64,000 bases of DNA from Bactericera cockerelli (Eukaryota > Arthropoda > Insecta > Hemiptera > Triozidae), in contig CM044964.1 of assembly GCA_024516035.1 (NCBI GenBank), forward strand, positions 6,361,716 to 6,425,715, given 5' to 3'. This document shows positions 51,531 through 62,124 of this stretch, piece by piece. The translations under genes and the position numbers were made by a program. Below the pieces are notes generated by a model, which saw only the letters and a program-made list of their open reading frames with translations, was not told where the DNA came from and ran no database searches. The first letter of the stretch is position 1. Each line of letters begins with the position of its first letter.

Positions 51531-51969
51531 ATTATTTTCATGCCACCACTGGTTGTGAAATATTACCTGCTCACGCGAGTGAAAAATTGATTTTACGACA
51601 CCTGAATCAACGATTTCAGAATTTATTTGGTCTTAAACAAATACGCTTATGATAAATTGCAACCAAAAAAATCTCACACCTTTCATTGCAAAGCACTTCC
51701 CTGATGGAATAATCTGTTCGCAAAAATTACTTTGACAAAATTGTTAGATCAAGGTAAGTTTTACTTCTAATATTATTTTTTTTAATTGATTCGATTTTAT
51801 TTTTTCAAATTTTCGAACGGAGATTGTCTATTATTTCCATTCCTTGCAACGCGCAAATCTCAGAAACGACTAATCGGATTCCAACGAAATTATATAAACT
51901 ATATAAAAATGCCATGGAAATGCATGCATATTTTTTTGTTATTTTTAACACTTAATTAATTGGACATAA

Positions 51970-52120
51970 CGCACACCTAGTGCAAAAGATATGTAACTCC
52001 AAAAAATCGATTGGGAAAGAAAATTCTCAAAAATCCTAAAAATAATAATAATAAACGATTTTAATCGCTTACTGAAAAATCGTCTTTTTTGAGTTACATA
52101 CCTTTTGCACTAGGTGTGCG
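51970..52120. mobile_element. MITE-2, second copy, about 151 bp
   Basis: CGCACACCTAGTGCAAAAG at the left and its inverse CTTTTGCACTAGGTGTGCG at the right, with TGTAACTC further inside each arm. Inserted in 'GGACATA' of unit C; units A and B have the empty site. Confidence 0.8.
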
Positions 52121-52804
52121 ATATTATATACGAAACAATTACAAATTAATGTACAATATAAAAGAAGTGGGATTGGCAACGTTGCTCTTTGAATAAACAC
52201 AGTATTTGAAGTGCTCTCAATTTTTCTGGCTTTAATTAATTATTTCGTGTTTTTCGTCAGTTTTAATGTGCATTTTTATTTTCCGTGTGTGTAAAACTAG
52301 TGTATACCACAGGATACTCTGCCGTAAAGCAAATATTTAAGGTAATATCAGCCTAAAACTCTCTTGAATTTACCCAAGATGGATGTCTTATAACATAAAT
52401 TTATCGTTGAAACAAACCAGCGTCAGTCAACAAAGAAAAATACATTAGGCGTAAAAAGTGGTTATTATATAGTAAAGTCAGTTCTTACACTTGGCTAGCA
52501 ATTGAGGGTCTAAGCGTGAAATGGCAACGGTGTAATGGGATCTAATGTCGACCGCACATCACGCTTAATGATTTGATTATCAAGATCGGTTCATAGCATC
52601 ACCTGATAACAAAGTTTCAAGGTCTCTCTGTAACCGAACTTTATTCAAATGATAAGGTAATACCTACCCAACTTACGCCTAGCATATTATATCAGTTTAT
52701 GCATTGTGCGTTACTCGTGAGAGATTTGCATAACCGAGCCTAGTCCACCAATTAAGTCCCTGTGTAGGTGTACCCTGATACTGTCCATTGTAGTATCGTA
52801 TAGA

Positions 52805-53680
52805 ATGTTTCAAGATAAACAGACCATGGAGGGTGTACAGCCGTCAAACTCAGACATCATGAATGCTATTTTCAATATTGGCGCACAACTTTCTGACATA
52901 AAGCAAACGATTGAAGTGGATAGGGAAAAAGCAAATGAAAAAATTCTGACTATCGAAAATCGCCTGGAGTCCCACGATAGTAAACTACTTAACTATTATA
53001 AAAGAGATGTAAAACGAAACATTGTTATTTTCGGATGGGACGAAATGCTAAAGAACCCACTACACATCATTAGGGGAAAATTACTTGAGCTTATTGTAGA
53101 AAGGCTGGAAGTAAAAGATGTGCGGATGTTTGATATTCACGGCATCAAAATCACGGGCCCTAAGAAGAACGTATTGGTTGTCACTCTTTGCTCACCTTAC
53201 CTCACACGTATCATAATATCGAATGGTAAAAAACTTGCTGGAACAAAGATTTTCATAGACTACGACTTGTCTCCCGAGGAAAGAGCTAACAAGAAAAAAT
53301 TATTAAATCACAAGAAAGCATTCAGTGATGGTGGTAATGTAGCAAAATTGAAAAATAATACTCTCATTGTAGGAGACAAGACGTATACTCTGGAACAATT
53401 AGAAGCAGGCGAGTTCGAGATTCCAAATGCGTCGCAGGGCACTGCTCCTAGTGCACAACAGTCATCCTCTCAGCAGCCTCAACACAACACCAACCAGACT
53501 CCGAGGAACCTGTCTCCGAACCCGGCGGAGAATGAAGATTTTGAGATGGGCACCGACAGAAAAAAGAGGACCCCGCCCTTACAGGAGAATGATCGACTTC
53601 CAAAGAAATTCACATTGAACACACCTAAAATCAATGTACCAAATTTTCCTTTGGAGAACAAGACAGCAAAGGAAACTTGA
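52805..53680 (+). CDS. LINE-2 of window: ORF1, RNA-binding protein
   Basis: 291 residues from ATG (TAGAATGTTT) to TGA. Visible: an N-terminal probable coiled-coil (IFNIGAQLSDIKQTIEVDRE, 'KANEKILTIENRLESHDSKL'), then an RRM-like region starting KRNIVIFGWDE (about 77), a C-terminal-domain-like block YDLSPEERANKKKLLNHKKA and 'LIVGDKTYTLEQLEAGEF', and a Gln/Ser/Pro-rich tail. It is the common insect LINE ORF1 layout (coiled coil, RRM, CTD) without CCHC knuckles. Near the end, 53641-53647 is AAATTTT read as A-AAT-TTT in this frame, a heptamer able to support -1 slippage into ORF2. The ORF2 frame is open from 53629. Confidence 0.85.
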   Translation: MFQDKQTMEGVQPSNSDIMNAIFNIGAQLSDIKQTIEVDREKANEKILTIENRLESHDSKLLNYYKRDVKRNIVIFGWDEMLKNPLHIIRGKLLELIVERLEVKDVRMFDIHGIKITGPKKNVLVVTLCSPYLTRIIISNGKKLAGTKIFIDYDLSPEERANKKKLLNHKKAFSDGGNVAKLKNNTLIVGDKTYTLEQLEAGEFEIPNASQGTAPSAQQSSSQQPQHNTNQTPRNLSPNPAENEDFEMGTDRKKRTPPLQENDRLPKKFTLNTPKINVPNFPLENKTAKET

Positions 53681-56600
53681 AGGTGCTCTGGTTGAATACT
53701 CACGGACCGGATAACGTAGACCTGCTACTGAATAACGATTGTAACAATATTCTTGATAAGTTTGATTTCATTTTTTTGAGCGAAACCTGGTTGTTTGAAT
53801 ATAAAAATAATACATTATTTAATTACAAATGCATTGTAGTTCCAGCTACGAGAAACTCGAAATTGGGCCGTAATCAGGGCGGACACATTTTTTTGTACAA
53901 AAATTGTCATGATGTAGATCTTATATCTTTGTATGATTTTGGATGTTTTGTTTTTGTTAAACCCTTTAACATTGTTTTGGGCGGTATTTATCTTCCCCCT
54001 AGAGCCCCATTATCTCTTTTTACACATGTTAAAGATACCCTTGATAATATTGATGATGAATACCCCTATCCCATTTTTGTGGGGGGGGACATGAACGCAA
54101 GAATAGCTCTTGGTAATCAGGCACCTGGTCAGTACTTCGAGTATACAATGCTCACTAATGAGAGAGATAGCAGGGATACGTCAGCTAACACGTCAGGAGG
54201 ACATCTTGTAAATATGTTGGATGATATTGGCTTTTTTGTTTTGAACGGTAGGTCGTTAAAGGATTCTCCAGCCAACTATACTTACATGTCTCACTCGGGT
54301 AAAAGTTGCGTAGATCTGGTTCTTTCGAATTTGTCTGGGCTGAACTTGGTGGCTGACTTTGAGGTGGACGATTTTTTCTTGAAATCCGACCATCTACCTA
54401 TTGTACTGTCCATTGCTTGTACTGAACTTGTGATTATAGATACCAACAGAGACATAGATAGACCCAAAGTCGTTTGGAACGATAATAAAAAAGAGGATTT
54501 TTTTCAGGCTTTATCTGAAGTACACATTGAGGATACAAAATTGTTGTCTGCTGAAGAGGAATATAGGTACATAAGAAATAATTTGTTGAAAGTTAGTCAA
54601 GAACTAAAGTTAGTGAGAAACTCAACAACAAGACGTAACCCAAGATTAAAAAAACCATGGTTTGACCGTTCGTGTCTCCAGGCTAAATTTATCATGCGAA
54701 ATAAATATAGGAAAGCTAAACGTCAGGGTTTTAATTCCAAAGAACTATTAAGTGATTTTCTTGTGTCCAAAAAAAATTACTCTGACTTATTAAAGTCAAG
54801 AAAAATATTATATGAACAAAACATGATTAAAAAATTTTGCAACGTAAAAAACTCGTCCGAGTTTTGGAAAACAGTAAAAAGTTACACTCCCAAAATTAGA
54901 AATCAGATTGATATTGATATGAAGGTAGTTGAGGATCATTTTAAAGATGTTTATTCAGACAATACAGTTTTTCAGGATAGTATTCGAGAAGAGTTGGCTC
55001 AGCTTCAACAGGAACTTAATGCAGCACGGAGTACACATGCACAAATGGACCAAGATGAAAATATAAATGGTGGTTACAATGTTACACTAGACAGCGAAAT
55101 ATCATTGGGAGAGTTAAATTTTTCTCTAAAAAACTGTAAAAACAATAAGGCTGGAGGGGAGGACCTTCTTATTTATGAGCTCTTAAAAAACTTACCAGAT
55201 AATTGGAAAAATAATTTGTTGAGTATTTTTAACAAAATACTGAAATCCGAAAAAGTGCCAGCGGACTGGTCGAAGATCTTAATGTTTCTTCTCTTTAAAA
55301 AGGGGGATAGCAAATTAATATCAAATTACAGGGGCATCTCTTTGATTAACGTCGTGTCCAAGCTATTTACGCAAATACTACACAGGCGTCTGTCGGCCTT
55401 TGCAGAAAATAAGAAAGTTATTCCGGAAAATCAGGGAGGATTTCGTGAAGGGCGAGGATGTTCTGATCAGGTGTTCACGCTCACAGCTTTGATTCAGATA
55501 AACTTACGCTTACCTAAGTCTAAAGTTTTTGCAGCCTTTATAGACTTTCGTAGGGCTTTCGACGGCATTTCTCATGATATATTATGGTTAAAATTACACA
55601 AATATGGAGTCAGTACCAAGTTCATAAACATCTTACGTAGCCTGTACAGAAACGCCAAAGTTAAGGTGGTCTTAAATAATAAGAAATCTGCTGGAGATTC
55701 AGGCTCTTTTTCAAGTGAGGCTCTCCCTGATATGAATCTTAATATCACAGATGAAATTAGGGTAGAACAGGGCATTTTGCAGGGGGATACCCTCTCACCC
55801 CTTCTGTTTAATATATTATTTGCCGACTTTGAAGAGTACTTAAGAAATAAGGGGGAAGAAGGGGTTAACATAGACAATATTAACGATATAATGCTCTTGT
55901 TCTACGCTGATGATATGGTGATTTTCTCCAAGTCTCAAATCGAGTTACAGAAAAAATTGAACTTTCTAAATGAATACTGTAACCTATATGGATTAGTTGT
56001 AAATGTCGAGAAATCAAAAGTAGTTATTTTTAGAAAATCGGGTAATGTCTCTAAAAAACATGTACTTTACTATAATGGTGAAAAAATGGAAATCGTGAAT
56101 AAGTTTACTTATCTCGGGGTTACCTTCTCCTGCTCGGGATTGTTCTCAGTGGCAGCTGAAGTTGCTTGCGCAAAAGGAAAAGTAGCCACTGCCAAAATTA
56201 TCGAAATAGTAAAAAAATCTAAAATTGCAAATCTAGTGACCTGGCAGAAATTATTTGAAGCGTTAGTATCATCAACATCATTGTATTGTGCGGAGGTGTG
56301 GGCGTGGCGTTACGCCGAACAATTAGAGACAGTTCAATCACAATATTACAAGTCCATCTTATTTCTTCCTAGATCTACACCAGGTTACTGCCTTAGATTA
56401 GAGTTAGGCATTTCCAAACTCAAAATCAATGTACTTAAGAAGATGTTAGCTTTGTGGTGTACCCTTTTAAAAACCAAAAATAATCGTTATACAAAAATCT
56501 GTTTCCTCCAACTTGTTAAGCTACGATCAGCATCATATCATGAGGTAAGATACAACTGGTGCTCTCAGTTACAGGATATTTTATGTGATCTGGGTTTTCA

Positions 56601-57144
56601 GGACTTATGGGAGAGACAGGACGTGCATGCAGTCGAACAAAATTTTGATCTTATCTTGGAAAAACTGCAGGAGACTTTGCATAGTCAGGATCTAGCTAGG
56701 ATAGACAACTCTCACTATAATACTACATTCAAATGTATCTTAGACCCGTCCAGAACTGTTTCTAGCTACTTTAACTGGAGTCTCCCCCTTGTGTCAATCC
56801 GCTTCCTCTGTCAACTGAGACTTGCGGGAGAAAAGTTCTCTATAATATCTTTTGCTGCCACCAAGTCATATTTTGATATAAATAATAAATGTGATTTGTG
56901 CAACATGAGAGTAGATGACTCATTGTGGCACTTTTTCTGTAGCTGCCCTTTGTTGTCAGGACATAGAATTAGATATTTGGGCAAGAGAAGTATTGGTTTC
57001 TATGAATTTCTGGCTTTGCTGAAAAGTTTGGGCACGAACGACTGTGAAGCAATTTTGAATACAATTATTTTATTTTACAAAGCTGCGGCCAAAGAGCGAA
57101 ACTTTGCGAAAGAGCTTTTCGCAGAGTTTGATGAGATAGTTTAA
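53677..57144 (+). CDS. LINE-2 of window: ORF2, endonuclease-reverse transcriptase
   Basis: 1,155 codons without interruption to TAA at 57142. EN domain (about 1-250): WLNTHG, LSETW, GGDMNARIA and SDHLPI. RT (about 490-800): ISNYRGISLINVVSKLF, QGGFREGRGCSDQVFTL, FIDFRRAFDGISHD (motif A), QGILQGDTLSPLLFN (motif B) and LLFYADDMVIF (catalytic YADD), then KFTYLGV. C-terminal finger CDLCNMRVDDSLWHFFCSC. No ATG precedes the endonuclease: the frame opens at 53629 after a TAA and its first Met is in GGDMNAR, so the start given here (TTG overlapping the ORF1 TGA as TTGA) is only nominal. Expression must use frameshifting from ORF1, non-AUG reinitiation, or another mechanism. Confidence 0.85.
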   Translation: MKVLWLNTHGPDNVDLLLNNDCNNILDKFDFIFLSETWLFEYKNNTLFNYKCIVVPATRNSKLGRNQGGHIFLYKNCHDVDLISLYDFGCFVFVKPFNIVLGGIYLPPRAPLSLFTHVKDTLDNIDDEYPYPIFVGGDMNARIALGNQAPGQYFEYTMLTNERDSRDTSANTSGGHLVNMLDDIGFFVLNGRSLKDSPANYTYMSHSGKSCVDLVLSNLSGLNLVADFEVDDFFLKSDHLPIVLSIACTELVIIDTNRDIDRPKVVWNDNKKEDFFQALSEVHIEDTKLLSAEEEYRYIRNNLLKVSQELKLVRNSTTRRNPRLKKPWFDRSCLQAKFIMRNKYRKAKRQGFNSKELLSDFLVSKKNYSDLLKSRKILYEQNMIKKFCNVKNSSEFWKTVKSYTPKIRNQIDIDMKVVEDHFKDVYSDNTVFQDSIREELAQLQQELNAARSTHAQMDQDENINGGYNVTLDSEISLGELNFSLKNCKNNKAGGEDLLIYELLKNLPDNWKNNLLSIFNKILKSEKVPADWSKILMFLLFKKGDSKLISNYRGISLINVVSKLFTQILHRRLSAFAENKKVIPENQGGFREGRGCSDQVFTLTALIQINLRLPKSKVFAAFIDFRRAFDGISHDILWLKLHKYGVSTKFINILRSLYRNAKVKVVLNNKKSAGDSGSFSSEALPDMNLNITDEIRVEQGILQGDTLSPLLFNILFADFEEYLRNKGEEGVNIDNINDIMLLFYADDMVIFSKSQIELQKKLNFLNEYCNLYGLVVNVEKSKVVIFRKSGNVSKKHVLYYNGEKMEIVNKFTYLGVTFSCSGLFSVAAEVACAKGKVATAKIIEIVKKSKIANLVTWQKLFEALVSSTSLYCAEVWAWRYAEQLETVQSQYYKSILFLPRSTPGYCLRLELGISKLKINVLKKMLALWCTLLKTKNNRYTKICFLQLVKLRSASYHEVRYNWCSQLQDILCDLGFQDLWERQDVHAVEQNFDLILEKLQETLHSQDLARIDNSHYNTTFKCILDPSRTVSSYFNWSLPLVSIRFLCQLRLAGEKFSIISFAATKSYFDINNKCDLCNMRVDDSLWHFFCSCPLLSGHRIRYLGKRSIGFYEFLALLKSLGTNDCEAILNTIILFYKAAAKERNFAKELFAEFDEIV

Positions 57145-57375
57145 TAATAATATTAAAAATATAGATTTAGATACTTCAGTGGAGTAAATACTTTAAAACT
57201 GCCCCTTTTAGTTTATATTCATGCCATGCTATTAATTTTATGCCAACCATTGCCATATTTATATTTTAAGTTTATCTCAGTAATTTGTCATTTATATTGT
57301 AACATAATATTACAAATAAACATTATTATTCTATTCTATTCTAAAATATAAAAGAAGTAAAAAAAGAAAAAAAAT

Positions 57376-57822
57376 AAAGATTTTTTTTTTTTAATTTGGG
57401 TTTTAACGTCGCTTGTATGCTCAATTGCTCATATTAAGACGGGGTGTGACCCTCCATTTGCAGAAAATTCTCAAACCTTTATTCTTCACCCAGCCTGAGT
57501 TGAGCTGGAATGCATTTGACGCAAATAATCTCGCGCCAAATTTATCATAATATTTCTAATAATTTTGGTATGATATAAACAAACTAAATACTAAATAAAT
57601 CGGGTAAAATAATATTAACCCTCTTTAGTGGAAGGTAACCACCAGGCGAGGTTAATGTTCAAACCATTTTCTACAACCTAACCCTCAGAGTCTTATTATT
57701 ATGTGGTCACGAACTCAAATAATGAGGAAAAATTCATGCACTGGGTGGGATTCGATCCAACGGATCCCTGCGCTACCTGGATTACCAGACTAGCGCGTTA
57801 ACCACTTGACTACCAGTGCACA
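57376..57822 (-). repeat. 5S-type SINE tail and SINE family D, shared with unit A
   Basis: 57376-57530 matches 24092-24230, and 57612-57822 matches 24312-24520, in the same order and orientation. Confidence 0.7.
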
Positions 57823-58142
57823 TGTCCATTATATTTTTAAATATATTTCCATTTAATAAGATGAGTGGTATTTTTTTTTTACTTTCGAAATATTTTTCTT
57901 TATTAAACAAATACTTTTCTTCTTTATCAAGAAATTTAATGATAAAGAAACAACTTATTAATGAAAAGAAGAAAAATTAATATATGAAAAGTTTAAGGGA
58001 CCCATAATGCAAAGCATGTGTTGGGCCACATTCTTGTGAAACATATTTTGATATACCTGAGTACGTTGAAAGATCATCACATGCTTTTACAAAAGTATCC
58101 CTCTTAGAAAAATACAAACTTTAATAAGACATGACTTCTAAT

Positions 58143-58403
58143 ATCGCCTCTGACAACACAAAGAGGCGTAAACCACAAATTTTTGAAATCGGTTTTATTG
58201 CTTGAATCGAGTCTACTAGTGCTATATTTTGTTCTCACAAATAGACGTAATCCAATTATAATCCAAAGAAAAGATGCAACAAAAATTGAAATCAGGCGTA
58301 TCCTATCCCTGAATAGAAAATTTATGCACAAGAAAACTCATTTTGGCTCTCCTGTAAAATTTCGAAAATGTTGTTTACGCCTCTTTGTGTTGTCAGAGGC
58401 GAT
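58143..58403. mobile_element. MITE-3, 261 bp
   Basis: Perfect terminal inverted repeats of about 31 bp beginning ATCGCCTCTGACAACACAAA and continuing GAGGCGTAAAC. The TIR contains its own small hairpin (GCCTCT...AGAGGC). The corresponding sites in units A (near 25790) and B (near 44500) are empty. Confidence 0.85.
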
Positions 58404-58548
58404 ATATGACTTTTAATTTTATATCTTAATACATTCTTATCAGTTGGATTATTGTAGCATCACCTAACTGACCGAACACTCTAAAAAAAACATGAAATAT
58501 ATTATGACAAAATATATTTCTAATTTTCCAGATAATCCAGGGTTAGTC

Positions 58549-58609
58549 ATGAGCACTTTGATCAGAAACATGTTGGTTAATTTGGTCGTGTGTTTTGCAA
58601 TGTTAAAGA
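58549..58609 (+). CDS. Secreted Cys-rich protein C, signal-peptide exon
   Basis: Acceptor TTCTAATTTTCCAG ending 58531, then an ATG after 17 nt. Twenty codons (MSTLIRNMLVNLVVCFAMLK) plus one base to donor A|GTAAGT. Signal peptide as in A and B. Against copy A the changes are G2S, T8M, S11N, V18M and one synonymous change in the last Lys codon. Confidence 0.75.
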
Positions 58610-59013
58610 GTAAGTACCTATATAAGTTGTTTCAGACCTCTCTTTAAATAAATTTTCAATAAAAAAAGTATATAAGTACCCTATAATAATTTAATGGTTA
58701 TAAATTAATGTATATTTATTCTACTGAATAATGTTATTATTGCCGTATTTGTTATCATATTGTAGGTTTACTTTGTGATACATGTAATTGTAAATGCAAA
58801 AAAAATGCTCAAGTCAAGTTTGAAATTTGATAGTGGGGTTTTAATTTTAAATATGTGGCTGCACTCAAGAAATGACTAAACGCATTTCAATGTTTTGAAA
58901 TGACTTTCAAATTTTATTTAATTTTTTTTTCAATCCAGTTTTGGCACAGTTGTAAGATTTCCTTCAGCTGAAATGATTCATAGGCACAAGATTAAAAGCT
59001 TGACTTGTCTATA

Positions 59014-60655
59014 CAGGGTGTCCCACATAACTTGGACACCTCAAATTACTCTAACCCTGAAAGAGTTTTTGAAAAATAAAAAATCCTAGGGTACATGGTC
59101 TAATTATGCGGTTTTTGTCATGAATTTTTTTTTATACAGGGTGGTTCAAAATCAGAAATTGAGGTGTCAACTTTCGATTTTTAAATGGATCGACCTGAAT
59201 TTTATTTGATAATTTTACTTCTAAATGGTTCCTGAGTACTTTTTTAAACAAAAATTTTACATACAGGGTGGTTTTTTTTCGACCAATTTTTTTTCTAAAT
59301 CTCGAATAACTCAAGTTTGTTTAATTTTTTAGATAACAAGAATAGAAAGTGTTTGTGAAAACACGTACTTTCAATTGGCATCAAATTTTTTATACAGGGT
59401 GGTTCACAAGTGAAATAATGATTTGATTTTTTTTAAAACTGAGTTTTTTTAATTTTTTATTTGGGATTAATAATTCTAACCTAATATTACACATTTTTTG
59501 TTAGTCATATCGAAAAACAAAACTAAAGTGTTGTACAGGGTGAGACATAATTTTTTTGTGACACCCTGTATATGGGCAGTCAAAGAGACGTAAAATTAAA
59601 TATAAAACTAAATTTGCAAGAAAAACTTTGATTTTTAATGATATCAAAAAGTAATGGTGTTTTAACTAATATTGTCGCATGGACCACCCTGTAGATATTC
59701 TCTTAAACTATCATGTGGGTACTCGAGGTTGTGTAAAATTCAACGAAGACTTCGAATCGTGTAGAAAAACAAGTAAAAAACACGAATTTTGAAGCCATTT
59801 TCAATTTGGTGTACACACTGAATGATGTTAAAACTAGAAATAAAAAGTAGGTAGGTGTAGACACAAAATTGAAAATGGCTTTTTGAATTCATTTTTTTCT
59901 TTCAGATTTGGACTCCTCGTTGAATTTTAGACAATTTCGACTACCCATATGATGTTTTAAGAAAATATCTTCAGGGTGGTCCATGTGACAATATTAGTTA
60001 AAACACCATAACTTTTTGATATCATTAAAAATCGAAGTTTTTCTTGCACATTTAGTCTATCTATTTCATTTTATGTCTCATTGACTGCCCATATACAGGG
60101 TGTTACAAAAAAATTATGTCTCACCCTGTACAACACTTTAGTTTTGTTTTTCGATATGACTAACAAAAAATGTGTAAAATTAGGTTAGAATTATTAATCC
60201 CAAGTAAAAAATTAAAAAAACTCAGTTTTAAAAAAAATCAAGTCATTATTTCACTTGTGAACCACCCTGTATAAAAAAATTGATGCCAATTGAAAGTGCG
60301 TGTTTTCATTACACAAACACTTTCTATTCTTGTTGTCGAAAAAATTAAACAAACTTGAGTTATTCGAGATTCAGAAAAAAAATTGGTCGAAAAAAAACCA
60401 TCCTGTATGTAAAATTTTTGTTTAAAAAAGTACTCAAGAACCATTTAGAAGTAAAATTATCAAATAAAATTCAGGTCGATCCATTTAAAAATCGAAAGTT
60501 GACACCTCAATTTCTGACTTTTGAACCACCCTGTATAAAAAAAATTCATGACTAAAACCGCATAATTAGACCATGTACCCTAGGATTTTTTATTTTTCAA
60601 AAACTATTTCAGGGGCCGAGTAATTTGAGGTGTCCAAGTTTGATGGGACACCCTG
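59014..60655. mobile_element. 1.64-kb palindromic element built of nested TIR motifs
   Basis: Ends CAGGGTGTCCCACATAACTT and, inverted, CAGGGTGTCCCATCAAACTT, next to TATA on both sides. The two halves (59014 to about 59830, and about 59840 to 60655) are near-perfect reverse complements of about 815 bp. The terminal motif TACAGGGTG recurs inside each arm: in the left arm near 59137, 59260, 59393 and 59534, and inverted near 59564 and 59685. There is no credible transposase; the short frames inside are arm-symmetric. It lies in the intron before the 42-bp exon of gene C. Confidence 0.85.
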
Positions 60656-61296
60656 TATATTATCATCAAACCCCTCGGCCGATGTGTGAAGAGCGCCTAT
60701 ATAAAGAAAGAGACAGCCCGGCAGAGTGTAAGGTTATGGAAAACATAGTTCCCATGCATTGCATGTATAGACTTTAAAAGATTTAAAGAGCAGTTTGAGA
60801 CTAGTTTCGTCCTTATTTGAACTCATCAGTGTCATATCGTCGCGTCGGCTAGAAGGTAAAACTGACCAAGTGACAGTTGGTCATTTTTCCATCGTTTTTG
60901 TTACTCTGGTTGGAAATCAACCTAACTCTTGGCTAAATATTAAAAGTTCGGTAGTATTCAAACATATGCGCGGGAAAAAGCGAAAAACAATTTTTACCTG
61001 AAAGACTGGTGGAGATTTTTTTTCGATGAAGAAATCAACATTTTAAGATTCATTTGGTGAAATCAATGTTGTATCGATGCAATAAAATAGAAAAATTCAA
61101 TTGTGAGCGCAAAACACTCAAAACAGTCCACCGGGAAGCTTTCTTCAGGAAGGCCCGCCACGCCAAAACTTTGCGCGACTCTCCTGAAAAATTGTCCAAA
61201 TGCAGATGGTCAGTTTTACCTTCCATCCGACGATATTATGAATATACATACATTTGTTACCAAAGATTCGTTTAGTAAAATTCTGTTTTGTTACAG

Positions 61297-61338
61297 GCAC
61301 TTGCATGGCCCAAGACAAGCTAGTGAGGTACAAGTATT
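61297..61338 (+). CDS. Secreted Cys-rich protein C, 42-bp exon
   Basis: Acceptor TTTGTTACAG, 42 nt, donor TATT|GTAAGT. It reads STCMAQDKLVRYKY with the carried base. The Cys is conserved while the residues around it vary between copies (P/T, G/D, R/V, E/R). Confidence 0.75.
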
Positions 61339-61460
61339 GTAAGTTTATTTAATTTCAATGCATCTAAGTTTATTTCATTTCAATGCATCTAAGTTTATTT
61401 CATTTCAATGCATCCAAGTTTATTTCATTTCAATGCATCTAAGTTTATTTCATTTCTAAT
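61339..61460 (+). repeat. 25-bp repeat at the splice donor, about 5 copies
   Basis: Same unit as at 30153 and 46131, again starting within the donor. Confidence 0.8.
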
Positions 61461-61928
61461 GCTCGGTTCTACGGACCTTGAAGAACACGCAACCGGAGAT
61501 CGGGATTTTAAAATACGCCACCTCGGTTTGGCGAGCGAAACCCTCTCGATTTACTGCACTAGCGCTAATTTGAGGAAACCTATTGGAACTAACGTTCCCA
61601 ATCCCCGGTTTCGGGTTTTTCAATATTATTATATAACACTTGATTGGTCAACTTCACCAAATAGGACATGAAAAAAAAAGAACAAAATAGAATATGTAGT
61701 GAACCAAGGGGCGAGGTTAAAGTCTGTGGCTTTCTCTTCCACCGAACCCCAAGATCCGTAGTGAGCTGACATTTTCTTATACAGGGTCTAGCAGACTTGG
61801 TGTGAAATCTCTTAGAATGTTACCATTTGGTAGATCTGCACCTCATTCCAGAAACAACTCTCTCTCTCTCAAAAGTCATAATCCACAAATCTTACTGTCA
61901 ACCGTCCCACAAAACATTCTCATTGTTT

Positions 61929-62045
61929 TTTTTTTGGGTTTAACGTCGCTTTCAACTGCATGGTCGTATGACGACGGGGGTGTTACGCTCCATTCGCAGG
62001 AAACTCACAAATCTGGGTCGAAATGCCAGCATTATGAAGTCTTCG
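61929..62045 (-). repeat. 5S-type SINE, tail half
   Basis: Poly-T, then GGGTTTAACGTCGCTTTCAA and GACGACGGGGGTGTTACGCT; truncated inside the body. Confidence 0.6.
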
Positions 62046-62124
62046 ACGCTAGCCACTAAGTATTGACATGATAACACAAATAACTACCTCTTTATCTTTT
62101 TCTCTTTTTTATTGTGTTTCACAG

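Larger units (their letters stand above)
52169..57344 (+). mobile_element. Full-length, apparently intact non-LTR retrotransposon
   Basis: 5,176 bp between perfect 14-bp target duplications AATATAAAAGAAGT (52155-52168, 57345-57358). 5'UTR of about 640 bp, ORF1 291 aa, ORF2 1,155 aa (EN-RT, no RNase H), short 3'UTR ending in a (TATTC)n tail instead of poly-A. ORF1 is of the CR1/L1 RRM-like type, and ORF2 looks like the CR1/Daphne/RTE-like assortment; I cannot fix the clade. No stops or frameshifts and perfect TSDs indicate a young, possibly active copy. Confidence 0.9.

Noticed and set aside
55572..55877. Minus-strand frame inside LINE ORF2
   Set aside because: Shadow of the reverse-transcriptase coding frame.
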